This document shows positions 50,306 to 58,425 of a DNA stretch of 64,000 bases, in pieces. The notes under the pieces are model-generated. The model did no database searches. It was not told the DNA's origin and saw nothing but the letters and a program-made list of their open reading frames with translations. A program made the position numbers and the translations under genes. The stretch is from Nocardioides sp. BGMRC 2183. Its GTDB lineage: Bacteria; Actinomycetota; Actinomycetes; Propionibacteriales; Nocardioidaceae. Position 1 is the stretch's first letter. Every line of letters begins with the position of its first letter. Location of the stretch: positions 1 to 64,000 of the forward strand of contig VSSA01000006.1 of NCBI GenBank assembly GCA_008123405.1, in the 5' to 3' direction.

Positions 50306-51427
50306 ATGACCGGCGAGGCGGGCCTGCCGAGGCCGGCCTCGCCGGTACTGCATGTCGACCTCGATCAGTTCCTCGCCGCGGTGGAGATGCTGCGTGACCC
50401 GTCCCTGGTCGGGCGCCCGGTGGTGGTCGGTGGGCGCGGAGACCCCAGCCTGCGCGGAGTGGTGTCGACGGCGTCGTACGAGGCTCGGGCCTATGGCGTC
50501 GGATCGGGGACGCCGCTGCGGGTGGCCGCCCGCAAGTGCCCGGACGCCGTCTTCCTCCCGGTGGACTTCGCGGCCTACGAGGCGGTCTCCGCCCGGGTCT
50601 TCGACGCGATCCGGTCACTGGAGTGGGGTGGTGTGCCGGTGTTGGTCCAGGTCCTCGGGTGGGACGAGGCCTTCGTCGGCCTCGGTCCCGACGCAGTGGC
50701 TCCGGAGCCGGTCGAGGAGATCGCGGCGCGGATCCGGGCCCGGGTACTGGAGGCCGAGCAGTTGACCTGCTGTGTCGGGATCGGGGACAACAAGCTGCAG
50801 GCCAAGCTCGCCACCGGGTTCGCCAAGCCGCGGCCGGGGGAGCCAGGAGAGGGGCGGGTCGAGGGCCCGGGCGTGCACCGGCTGAGTGACCAGACCTGGT
50901 TTCCGGTGATGGGGGCGCGTCCTGCCCGGGCGCTGTGGGGGATCGGCGCCAAGATCGCCCAGCGGCTCGCCGCGATCGACGTCCACACCGTGGAGGACCT
51001 CGCCCGCGCCGACCCGCACCGACTGGCCGACGCCTTCGGCCCGACCACCGGGCCCTGGCTGCGCCGGCTCGGTCGCGGTGTCGACCCGAGCCCGGTCGAC
51101 CCCACCCCGTGGGTGGCCCGCGGCCACGGCCGGGAGGAGACGTTCCAAGACGACCTGACCGACTGGGCCGACGTCGCCGCCGAGGTCGCCCGGATCGCGC
51201 GTCGGGTGGTGGCCGACATCCACGCCGAGGGACGACCGGCCCTCCGGGTGGAGATCAAGGTCCGCTACGCCAACTTCTTCACCCTCACTCGCAGCCACAA
51301 GCTGCCGGCGCCCAGCGACGACCCGGACCTGTTGGCCGCGGAGGCGGTGGCGCTGCTGGAGCGGGTGGAGCAGGGGCGGCCGGTGCGGTTGCTGGGGGTG
51401 CGGCTGGAGATGACGGCGCCGGGCTGA
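50306..51427 (+). CDS. Y-family DNA polymerase (DinB-like) with leucine steric gate
   Basis: The 373-residue translesion polymerase has the first catalytic block HVDLDQFLAAVE (Asp18) and a second acidic pair, Asp120-Glu121, in GWDEAF, where most homologues have S-x-DEA. Palm, fingers and little-finger regions follow, with WGIGAKIAQRLAAIDVHTVE as the helix-hairpin-helix. Leu23 stands where DinB proteins carry the aromatic steric gate (Phe13 in E. coli DinB). This is the substitution known in mycobacterial DinB2, which accepts ribonucleotides. No clear beta-clamp-binding motif is visible at the C-terminus. ATG 50306 was chosen as it starts just before the conserved block. No SOS box was seen upstream. 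Confidence 0.9.
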   Translation: MTGEAGLPRPASPVLHVDLDQFLAAVEMLRDPSLVGRPVVVGGRGDPSLRGVVSTASYEARAYGVGSGTPLRVAARKCPDAVFLPVDFAAYEAVSARVFDAIRSLEWGGVPVLVQVLGWDEAFVGLGPDAVAPEPVEEIAARIRARVLEAEQLTCCVGIGDNKLQAKLATGFAKPRPGEPGEGRVEGPGVHRLSDQTWFPVMGARPARALWGIGAKIAQRLAAIDVHTVEDLARADPHRLADAFGPTTGPWLRRLGRGVDPSPVDPTPWVARGHGREETFQDDLTDWADVAAEVARIARRVVADIHAEGRPALRVEIKVRYANFFTLTRSHKLPAPSDDPDLLAAEAVALLERVEQGRPVRLLGVRLEMTAPG

Positions 51428-51441
51428 GGCCCTCCGACCCC

Positions 51442-52572
51442 TCAGACCAGGCCGGCACGGAGCTCGGCCACCACCGAGTCCACCACCGCGACCAGGTCGC
51501 CCCCGGTCTGCTCGGCCACCCGGCGCTGTCGCACGTACGACGGGCCCCGGTCGAGGATGTCGAGGACCCCGGTGAGCTCGGCGGCGCAGCCCAGTCGCTC
51601 CGCGGTCGGCAGCAGTCGGGGCACCAGTTCGGCAAGGTGGTCGGTGACCAGGCGCTCGGTGGAGGCGGCGTCCAGGATGACGATCGCGTCGACCCCGTAG
51701 CGGGCCGCGCGCCACTTGTTCTCCTGCACGTGCCAGGGCGGCATCGTCGGCAGCGTCTCACCGGCGGCCGCCCGCTCGTCGAGCCAGACCACCAGGCAGT
51801 GGGTGAGCGCGACCAGAGCGGACAGGTCGGCCACGCTGGAGACGCCGTCGCAGACCCGGGTCTCCAGCGTCCCGTGCTTCGGGGAGGGGCGGACGTCCCA
51901 GCGGATCTCGTTGAGCTCGTCGATCACCCCCGTCGTGAGCTGGTCGTGCGCGAACGACTCGAACTCCTCCCAGCGCTCGAACTGGAACGGCAGCCCAGCT
52001 GTCGGCAGCTGTTGGAACATCAACGCTCGGTTGGAGGCGTAGCCGGTGTCCACCCCGGCCCAGATCGGCGAGGAGGCCGAGAGCGCCTGCAGGTGCGGGT
52101 AGTAGGTGAGCAGCGCGGAGAGCACCGGCAGCACCCGTTCCCGGACCGGCATCCCGACATGCACGTGCACGCCCCAGATGAGCATCTGGCGTCCCCACCA
52201 CTGGGTCCGGTTGATCAGCTCGGCGTAGCGGACACCCTCGGTCAGCTGCTGGCCGGTCCAGGAGGCGAACGGGTGGGTGCCGGCGCCGTACAGGTCCAGG
52301 TCCAGCTCGTCGCAGGCAGGCAGCACGTAGGAGAGCGTGCGCTGCAGGTCGGCCATCGCCTCGGGCACGGAGCCGCACACGTCGGTGACCACCTCGACGG
52401 TGTTCTTCAGCAGCTCCTTGTGCAGCCGGTGCGGGTCGGGCATCCGGGCCTTGGCCCGCGCGAAGAGGTGGGCGGCCTCGTTGCGCAGATCGCGGGTACG
52501 ACGATCCACGAGCGCGAACTCCCACTCGACGCCGAGCGTCGGGGCGGGTGAGGCGTGGAAGTCGATCCGCAC
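51442..52572 (-). CDS. carboxylate-amine ligase of the YbdK / glutamate-cysteine ligase type 2 family
   Basis: The 376-residue ATP-grasp-like ligase shows LGVEWEFALVDRRTRDLRN near the N-terminus (catalytic Glu pair) and LHKELLKNTVEVVTDVCGSV. GAGTHPFASW, WWGRQMLIWGVHVHVGMPVR and HGTLETRVCDGVSSVADL are all family-2 GCL signatures. Proteins of this type have weak gamma-glutamylcysteine synthetase activity, and in actinobacteria some act in other amide-bond formation, so the substrate is uncertain. The GTG 52572 start lies 69 nt from the divergent FUSC gene. Confidence 0.92.
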   Translation of the reverse strand: MRIDFHASPAPTLGVEWEFALVDRRTRDLRNEAAHLFARAKARMPDPHRLHKELLKNTVEVVTDVCGSVPEAMADLQRTLSYVLPACDELDLDLYGAGTHPFASWTGQQLTEGVRYAELINRTQWWGRQMLIWGVHVHVGMPVRERVLPVLSALLTYYPHLQALSASSPIWAGVDTGYASNRALMFQQLPTAGLPFQFERWEEFESFAHDQLTTGVIDELNEIRWDVRPSPKHGTLETRVCDGVSSVADLSALVALTHCLVVWLDERAAAGETLPTMPPWHVQENKWRAARYGVDAIVILDAASTERLVTDHLAELVPRLLPTAERLGCAAELTGVLDILDRGPSYVRQRRVAEQTGGDLVAVVDSVVAELRAGLV

Positions 52573-52641
52573 AACCGAAGGCTTCCACACCCGGGCCCGG
52601 CGCGCAGTCCCCAGGAGTGTCCGGCGTGGCAGGATCGGATC

Positions 52642-53739
52642 GTGGACGCGCCGCTGGACCGGATGTGGGCCCGAGGGCGGCTCTCGATGCGGCAGCGGGT
52701 GGGGCGGTTGCGTTCGAAGTGGTGGGCGGTCGCTCAGTGCGCCGCCGCCGCCGGGATCGCCTGGTTCATCGCCGCCGAGCTGCTCGGCCACACCACCCCG
52801 TTCTTCGCGCCGATCGCCGCGGTGGTCTCGCTCGGCACCTCCTACGGCCAACGACTGCGCCGCGTCGTCGAGGTCACTCTGGGGGTGGCGATCGGGGTCT
52901 TCATCGCCGACGTCCTGGTCGCCTGGATCGGCACCGGGGCCTGGCAGCTCACCCTGGTGGTGGCGCTGGCGATGTCGACCGCGCTGCTGCTCGACGCCGG
53001 CATCCTCTTCGTCACCCAGGCCGCCGTGCAGTCGATCGTGGTGGCGACGCTGCTGCCTGATCCCGGCGCGGCTCTGACCCGGTGGACCGACGCCGTGGTC
53101 GGGGGTGGCGTGGCACTCGTCGCGGCGACCGTCGTACCGGCGGCGGCGTTGCGGCGGCCCCGGGAGCAGGCGGCCGCGGTGGCGCGCAAGATCGCCGGGC
53201 TGCTGCGCGCGGCCAGCCATGTGATGGTCGACGGGGAGATCGACCCGGCGCTCGAGCTGCTCGCCGACGCCCGCGCGACCGACCGGATGATCAGCGAGCT
53301 CAACGAGGCCGCCAATGAGGGGATGTCGGTGGTCACCTCCTCGCCCTTCCGGCGCCGGCACAAGGAGCCGGTGCGCCAGATGGCCGAGCTGGTCGAGCCG
53401 CTGGACCGGGCGCTGCGCAGCACCAGGGTGCTGGTCCGCCAGGTGGGGGTCGCGGCGTACCGTCGTCGACCGTTGCCCAGTGCGTACGCCGACCTCGCCG
53501 CCGACCTGGCGCTCGCCGTCGAGGGGGTGGCCGTCGAGCTGTCCGCCAACAGGATGGCGACCGATGCCCGCGCCGAGCTGCTCGCCGTCGGACAGGCCAC
53601 CGGACTGGTGGAGCGGACCAGTGAGCTCACCGGCGACGCGGTGCTCGCCCAGATCCGCTCGATCGTGGTCGACCTGCTGATGGTCACCGGGATGGGGCAG
53701 TTGGAGGCGACCGACGCGCTGCCGCCGCCTGCCCGGTGA
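52642..53739 (+). CDS. FUSC-family membrane protein
   Basis: The 365-residue protein has an N-terminal six-helix-like FUSC membrane domain (about 28-160: AQCAAAAGIAWFIAAELLGH, SYGQRLRRVVEVTLGVAIGV, TRWTDAVVGGGVALVAATVV) with the characteristic G-x-R-x-x-x-V-E segment. A long soluble helical C-terminal region (about 170-365) is rich in Arg and Ala. The family includes aromatic-acid exporters (AaeB-like), and actinobacterial members are uncharacterised. GTG 52642 is 6 nt after CAGGAT. An open upstream extension exists but lacks support. It is followed by the ThrE-like gene after 36 nt. Confidence 0.87.
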   Translation: MDAPLDRMWARGRLSMRQRVGRLRSKWWAVAQCAAAAGIAWFIAAELLGHTTPFFAPIAAVVSLGTSYGQRLRRVVEVTLGVAIGVFIADVLVAWIGTGAWQLTLVVALAMSTALLLDAGILFVTQAAVQSIVVATLLPDPGAALTRWTDAVVGGGVALVAATVVPAAALRRPREQAAAVARKIAGLLRAASHVMVDGEIDPALELLADARATDRMISELNEAANEGMSVVTSSPFRRRHKEPVRQMAELVEPLDRALRSTRVLVRQVGVAAYRRRPLPSAYADLAADLALAVEGVAVELSANRMATDARAELLAVGQATGLVERTSELTGDAVLAQIRSIVVDLLMVTGMGQLEATDALPPPAR

Positions 53740-53775
53740 TGCCGAGAGCACCGAGCTTCTGCCACCATCGGCGAG

Positions 53776-55143
53776 GTGACCGAGTCGCGGCAGATCGCAC
53801 AGACCCTGGACCTGTGCCTCCGGGTCGGCGAGGTGCTGCTCTCCTCCGGCGCCGGCGCCGCCGATGTGACGGCGACGATGCGGGCGGTGGCGCTCGCGCT
53901 GGGCCTGCGCAACCCTCAGGTCGACGTCACCTTCACCTCGCTCGCGATGACCGCGCAGACCGAGAACGACGACCCGCCGGTCTTCCAGATCCGGCAGGTC
54001 ACCCAGCGCGAGATCGACTACGAGGACCTCACCAGGGTCGACCACCTGGTCCGCGACGTGGTGGCCGGGCGCCTCGACCTCACCGAGGCCCGCTCCGAGG
54101 TCGCCCGGATCGTCTCCTCCGGACACGCGCGTCCCCGCTGGGCGGCCACCCTCGGGTACGGGATGGTCGGCGCCGGGATCGGGGTGATGCTCGGCGGCTC
54201 GGTGACCGTCGTGCTGGTGGCGATGCTCGCGGCGATGGCGATCGACCGACTCCAGCATGCGATGACCCGGCGCCGGCTCCCGCTCTTCTACCAACAGATC
54301 GCCGGCGGCGCACTGGCCACCATCCTGGCCGCCGTGACCACCCGGGTCGCGGAGATGTGGACCACCCTGGACGCCTCGCTGGTCGTCACCGCCAACATCA
54401 TCCTGCTGCTGTCGGGCATCGGTTTCATGGGCGCCATCCAGGATGCTCTGTCCGGATTCTTCGTCACCGGCAGCGCCCGGCTCTTGGAGGCAGTGCTCGC
54501 CACCGCCGGCATCATCGCCGGCGTCGGCGGCGGGATCAGCGTCGCGGCCAGCGTGGGGCTGGACCTCCCCACCCTGGAGCTGGCGCAGGTCTCCCTGGTC
54601 GGTGTCGGTGTGGGCGCGATCGGTGGGGCGATCGCCGCAGCCGCCTTCGCCTACGCCTGCTATGCGCCGAAGCGCACGATGGCTCCGGTCGGAGTGCTGG
54701 CCGGCCTCGCCGTGGCGATCAGCACCACCGTCGAGCTGCACACCTTCGGCCGCACCTGGGCGGTCGGCATCGCCGCGTTCACCGTGGGTCTGGTCAGCTA
54801 TGCGGTGGCGGGCCGGCTGCGGGTCCCGGTCCTGGTGGTCGTGGTCCCCGCGGTGGTGCCGCTGCTACCCGGTCTCTCCATCTATCGCGGCCTCTCCCTG
54901 CTGGGGGAGCAGACCAACCGCTCCGCAGCCGAGGGGCTGCTGGCCATGGTCACCGCCGCCTCGGTCGCCATCGCGCTCGCCGCCGGCGTCATCCTCGGCG
55001 AGTACGTCGCCCAGCCCGTCGCCCGAGAGGCCCGGAAGATGCCGAGCCGCCTGGCCGGACCGCGGATGGTGGGTGTCACCCGGATCCGTCCGCAGCGGGC
55101 GCGGCGTGAGCGGCGCCGGCGGGAGCGGTCGGGGGAGGCGTAG
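53776..55143 (+). CDS. threonine/serine exporter ThrE-like protein
   Basis: The 455-residue protein has an N-terminal ThrE domain (about 1-260: VGEVLLSSGAGAADVTATMR, the predicted hydrolase-like segment, then helices) and a second membrane block with MGAIQDALSGFFVTGSARLLE. LLPGLSIYRGLSLL matches the DUF3815/ThrE_2 part, so both halves are fused as in Corynebacterium ThrE. About ten membrane helices are visible, with an Arg-rich C-terminal tail. It probably exports threonine or serine or related amino acids. GTG 53776 follows CACCAT by 7 nt. It may be transcribed with the FUSC gene. Confidence 0.9.
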   Translation: MTESRQIAQTLDLCLRVGEVLLSSGAGAADVTATMRAVALALGLRNPQVDVTFTSLAMTAQTENDDPPVFQIRQVTQREIDYEDLTRVDHLVRDVVAGRLDLTEARSEVARIVSSGHARPRWAATLGYGMVGAGIGVMLGGSVTVVLVAMLAAMAIDRLQHAMTRRRLPLFYQQIAGGALATILAAVTTRVAEMWTTLDASLVVTANIILLLSGIGFMGAIQDALSGFFVTGSARLLEAVLATAGIIAGVGGGISVAASVGLDLPTLELAQVSLVGVGVGAIGGAIAAAAFAYACYAPKRTMAPVGVLAGLAVAISTTVELHTFGRTWAVGIAAFTVGLVSYAVAGRLRVPVLVVVVPAVVPLLPGLSIYRGLSLLGEQTNRSAAEGLLAMVTAASVAIALAAGVILGEYVAQPVAREARKMPSRLAGPRMVGVTRIRPQRARRERRRRERSGEA

Positions 55144-55195
55144 CTGGGGTGAAACCGGAGGCAGATGCGGCGATGGTCGGGCTGGGGCGGGCAGA

Positions 55196-55267
55196 AAACT
55201 CACGCTGACCAGGTGAACCTTCGTGTGGTCAGCGTGAGTTTCCCCGGTGCACCGGGGAAACTCACGC
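55196..55267. terminator. two competing long hairpins between convergent genes
   Basis: The first hairpin pairs 55196-55211 with 55226-55241 (16 bp, 14-nt loop). The second is a perfect 36-bp palindrome at 55232-55267, which reuses ten bases of the first hairpin's right arm. The two folds are mutually exclusive. They probably form a bidirectional terminator between the ThrE-like and SDR genes. Confidence 0.85.
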
Positions 55268-55279
55268 CTGCCGCCGCCC

Positions 55280-56116
55280 TCACACCACCTTCGCCGGCAT
55301 CACCTTCGCCGACACCTTGGCCACGATGTCCTGGTAGCGCGACCCGGTCAGCTTCTGGAAGTGGTGCAGCGCGTGCGCGTCCATGCCGACGAGCACCCGC
55401 GCCTGCTCCTTGAGGATGCCGCGGACGATGATCTCCGCCGCCCGCTCGGGGGTCATCTTCGCGAGCTTCTCGTCGAAGAACTTGGCGGTCGCGGCCTGGT
55501 CCTCCTTCTCCGAGACCCGGGCGCTGCGGGCGATGGCGGTCTTGATGCCGCCGGGGTGGACGGCGGTGACGCCCACCGGGTGACCGGCGATGAGCATCTC
55601 CTCGCGGACCGCCTCGGTGAAGCCGCGCACCGCGAACTTGGTCGCGTTGTAGGCGCTCTGACCGGGCATCGCCAGCAGGCCGAAGAGCGAGGAGAGGTTC
55701 ACCAGGTGACCGTCGCCCGAGGCGATCAGGTGGGGCAGGAACTCCTTGGTGCCGTGCACCACGCCCCAGAAGTTGATCCCGACGATCCAGTCGAGGTCTT
55801 CGTAGGCGAGGTCGAGGAGGTCGCCGGCCAACGCGACGCCGGCGTTGTTGACCACCACGTTGACCCGTCCGAAGTGCGCAGCGACCTCGGCGGCGTAGGC
55901 GACGAACGCCGCTCGGTCGGCGACATCGAGCCGCGTCGAGTGGACCTCGGGCGCACCGGCGTCGCGCACCAGTGCGACGGTCTCGGCCAACCCCGCCTCG
56001 TTGACATCGGAGAGGGCCAGGAGGGAGCCGCGGCGGGCGCAGTCGAGCGCCAGTGCCCGGCCGATCCCGGAGCCGGCGCCGGTGATCACGACCACCTTGT
56101 CGTTCAGAGTCTTCAT
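55280..56116 (-). CDS. SDR-family oxidoreductase
   Basis: The 278-residue classical SDR has the cofactor loop VVITGAGSGIGRALAL at the N-terminus, DVNEAGLAET (Asp after beta-2, NAD preference), VNNAGVALAGDLLD, the catalytic Ser in LVNLSSLFGL and Y-x3-K in QSAYNATKFAVRGF. VHPGGIKTAIARSARV follows. The enzymes of this subgroup (acetoin/sorbitol-like) often accompany Baeyer-Villiger monooxygenases in ketone or steroid degradation. ATG 56116 overlaps the monooxygenase stop by 4 nt, so it is the second gene of a two-gene operon. Confidence 0.92.
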   Translation of the reverse strand: MKTLNDKVVVITGAGSGIGRALALDCARRGSLLALSDVNEAGLAETVALVRDAGAPEVHSTRLDVADRAAFVAYAAEVAAHFGRVNVVVNNAGVALAGDLLDLAYEDLDWIVGINFWGVVHGTKEFLPHLIASGDGHLVNLSSLFGLLAMPGQSAYNATKFAVRGFTEAVREEMLIAGHPVGVTAVHPGGIKTAIARSARVSEKEDQAATAKFFDEKLAKMTPERAAEIIVRGILKEQARVLVGMDAHALHHFQKLTGSRYQDIVAKVSAKVMPAKVV

Positions 56117-57657
56117 GCGGTCACGGTCTCCTTCGTGGGGTGCGGCTCGATCGATTCGGTCGGGTCGGTGGTCGCGACGACGTCGTAGGCGCCCTCGTCG
56201 AAGCGGGCGAGGTGGCGGCGGAAGGTGAAGGTCTGGCCGGGCCACAGCGTGGTGTTGTTCCCGAACCGGTCCAGGTACCAGCTGGCGCATCCGCCGGTGG
56301 TCCACACGGTGCCGTCCATCCGGTCCTGGACCCGCGCGCACCAGGCGTCCTGAGTGGCTCGCTTGGGCTCGACGGCCACCTGGCCACGCCGCCGCAACGT
56401 GCGGGCGGCGTCGACGACGTACCGGACCTGGGACTCGATGATGAAGATCATGCTGGAGTGGCCGAGGGCGGTGTTGGGGCCGACGAGCTGGAAGAGGTTG
56501 GGGAACCCGTGCACCGTGGTGCCCTTGTAGGCGCGCATCCCGGCGTCGCCCCACACGTCGGCGAGCGTCCGTCCCTCGCGGCCGGTGATGTGCTCGGCGA
56601 TGGGTTGGTCGGTGACGTGGAACCCGGTGGCCACCACCAGTACGTCGACCTCGCGGCTGGTCCCGTCAGCGGCGACGATCCCGGTCGGGGTGATCTCGGC
56701 GATCGGGTCGGTCACCAGCTCGACGTTGTCCGCTGCCAGCGCCGGGTAGTAGGCGTTGGAGATCAGGATCCGCTTGCAGCCCGCCCGGTAGTCCGGCGTC
56801 ACCTTCTCCCGCAGCGCGGGGTCGGCGATGCCGCGGCGGATGTTGAGCTTGGCGGCGGCCTCGGTGGCGGCCTGCAGCTGCGGGAACCGGACGAAGGCGG
56901 GCACGCGGGCCTCGAGGCCGGCGTACACCCCGGCGCGCAGCGCACGTTGCAGTCCGGGCACGTGGCGGAAGGCGGCCTTCTCCACCCGGGTGTAGCGGCG
57001 TTCGTTGCGTGGGATCACCCAGTTCGGGGTGCGCTGGTAGACGTCGAGGCGTCCGCCGGTGGCGGCGAGACGCCGCTGGAGCTCGGGCACGATCTGGACG
57101 GCCGAGGCACCGGTGCCGATCACGGCGACCCGCTTGCCGTCCAGGTCGACGTCGTGGTCCCAGCGGGCGGAGTGGAAGACCTCGCCGGCGAAGTCGCCGA
57201 TCCCGGGGATGTCGGGCAGCCGCGGCTCGGAGAGACCGCCGGAGCCGGAGATGAGGGTGCGTGCCGCGTAGTCGCCGTCGTCGGTGCGCACCTGCCAGCA
57301 ACCGGTCGCCGCGTCCCAGCGGGCGTCCAGCACGGTGGTGGAGAAGCGGAACCGATCCAGCACCCCCGAGCGCTCGGCGACCGAGCGGATGTAGGCCTGG
57401 ATCTCGGGCTGGGGGGAGTAGGCGGCCGACCAGTCGGGGTTGAGCGCGAAGGAGAAGGAGTAGAGCTGGCTGGGCACGTCACACGCCGCGCCGGGATAGG
57501 TGTTGACGTGCCAGGTGCCGCCGACGTCGGTGTCCTTCTCGATGACCACGAAGTCGCGCTCGCCGGCTTCGTCGAGCTTGATCGCGGTGCACAGGCCGGC
57601 GAAGCCGGCGCCGACGATCAGGTGGTCGACCTCCCGCGGAGGGGTCTGGGTTGCCAT
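56113..57657 (-). CDS. flavin-containing Baeyer-Villiger-type monooxygenase
   Basis: The 514-residue FAD/NADPH enzyme has an N-terminal Rossmann motif VDHLIVGAGFAGLCTAIKLD and GGTWHVNTYPGAACD. The BVMO fingerprint FAGEVFHSARWD fits F-x-G-x-x-x-H-x-x-x-W-P/D, and the second dinucleotide motif is VAVIGTGASAVQI. It inserts one oxygen next to a ketone to give an ester or lactone. With the SDR downstream it suggests stepwise alcohol-ketone-ester conversion of a terpenoid, steroid or alkyl ketone. ATG 57657 is 7 nt after TACCGT (leaderless); a longer start would begin inside the operator and promoter. Confidence 0.93.
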   Translation of the reverse strand: MATQTPPREVDHLIVGAGFAGLCTAIKLDEAGERDFVVIEKDTDVGGTWHVNTYPGAACDVPSQLYSFSFALNPDWSAAYSPQPEIQAYIRSVAERSGVLDRFRFSTTVLDARWDAATGCWQVRTDDGDYAARTLISGSGGLSEPRLPDIPGIGDFAGEVFHSARWDHDVDLDGKRVAVIGTGASAVQIVPELQRRLAATGGRLDVYQRTPNWVIPRNERRYTRVEKAAFRHVPGLQRALRAGVYAGLEARVPAFVRFPQLQAATEAAAKLNIRRGIADPALREKVTPDYRAGCKRILISNAYYPALAADNVELVTDPIAEITPTGIVAADGTSREVDVLVVATGFHVTDQPIAEHITGREGRTLADVWGDAGMRAYKGTTVHGFPNLFQLVGPNTALGHSSMIFIIESQVRYVVDAARTLRRRGQVAVEPKRATQDAWCARVQDRMDGTVWTTGGCASWYLDRFGNNTTLWPGQTFTFRRHLARFDEGAYDVVATTDPTESIEPHPTKETVTA

Positions 57658-57664
57658 GACGGGG

Positions 57665-57709
57665 ACGGTACTGGCGCTATTGAACAAACGTCAATAGAGT
57701 CCGTAGGGT
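57665..57709. promoter_or_regulatory. face-to-face promoters of the BVMO operon and tetR sharing one operator
   Basis: Minus strand: TTGACG (57694-57689), 18 bp, TACCGT (57670-57665), 7 nt, ATG 57657. Plus strand: TTGAAC (57680-57685), 18 bp, TAGGGT (57704-57709), 7 nt, GTG 57717. A perfect inverted repeat, CTATTGA (57677-57683) and TCAATAG (57691-57697), covers both -35 boxes, an ideal TetR operator. Confidence 0.78.
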
Positions 57710-57716
57710 GACGTCC

Positions 57717-58319
57717 GTGAGTGCGAACACCTCCGGGGGCCGGACCCGGCTCTCGCCCGAGCAGCGGCGGGACCAGTTGCTCGGGATGGGCGTCGAGCTC
57801 TTCAGCAACGGCTCGATCGAGGAGATCTCCATCGACCGGCTCGCGGAGGTCGCCGGTGTCTCCCGGGGGCTGCTGTACCACTACTTCGGAAGCAAGCAGG
57901 GCTTCTACGAGGCGGTCGTGCGGCACGCCGCCGACGATCTCGTCGCCCAGACCGCGCCGGTCGACGACCCTGACCTGCTGGTGCGGCTGCACCGCTCGGT
58001 GGCGGCCTACGTCGACTACGTGGTCGCCAACGAGCAGGGCTACCGGTCGCTGGTCCGGGCGGCTGCCGGCGGCAACGAGACGCTGCGCCAGATCTACGAC
58101 GAGGCGCGGTTCGCGCTCACCGACCGGATCTTCCGCGAGGACGCGGCCGGCGATCTGATCCCGGACACGCCGGCGACCCGGCTGGTGGTGCGGGCGTGGT
58201 CGTCCTTCGCCGAGGAGGCGGTGCTGTCCTGGTGTGAGCAGCCGCGCGGCATCGACCGCGCAGGGATCGTCCGGATCGTCGCGGACGCACTACCCGCTCT
58301 GGTCGCCGCCGCCGGGTGA
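57717..58319 (+). CDS. TetR/AcrR-family repressor
   Basis: The 200-residue protein has an N-terminal TetR HTH (about 12-60: RRDQLLGMGVELFSNGSIEE, ISIDRLAEVAGVSRGLLYHY, FGSKQGFYEAVV) and a helical ligand domain with Arg/Glu-rich segments. The GTG 57717 start is favoured over the in-frame GTG 57708 because the -10 TAGGGT ends at 57709, and GTG 57717 is exactly 7 nt later. It probably represses itself and the divergent monooxygenase operon through the shared palindrome, with a hydrophobic ketone-type inducer. Confidence 0.92.
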   Translation: MSANTSGGRTRLSPEQRRDQLLGMGVELFSNGSIEEISIDRLAEVAGVSRGLLYHYFGSKQGFYEAVVRHAADDLVAQTAPVDDPDLLVRLHRSVAAYVDYVVANEQGYRSLVRAAAGGNETLRQIYDEARFALTDRIFREDAAGDLIPDTPATRLVVRAWSSFAEEAVLSWCEQPRGIDRAGIVRIVADALPALVAAAG

Positions 58320-58356
58320 GCCGGCGTCCCGCCCGACCTCCGTCCGGGGCTGCGGT

Positions 58357-58406
58357 GTTGCGTCATACCGATCGTGGTCCCCCGACCACAGAACGTATGA
58401 CGCAAC
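58357..58406. terminator. nested hairpin between convergent tetR and rocD
   Basis: A 12-bp perfect outer stem (GTTGCGTCATAC 58357-58368 with 58395-58406) encloses an inner 6-bp hairpin (58374-58379 with 58384-58389). The outer arms are unusually AT-containing for this genome. Confidence 0.82.
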
Positions 58407-58425
58407 CCGGCGGCGACCGGCGGGG

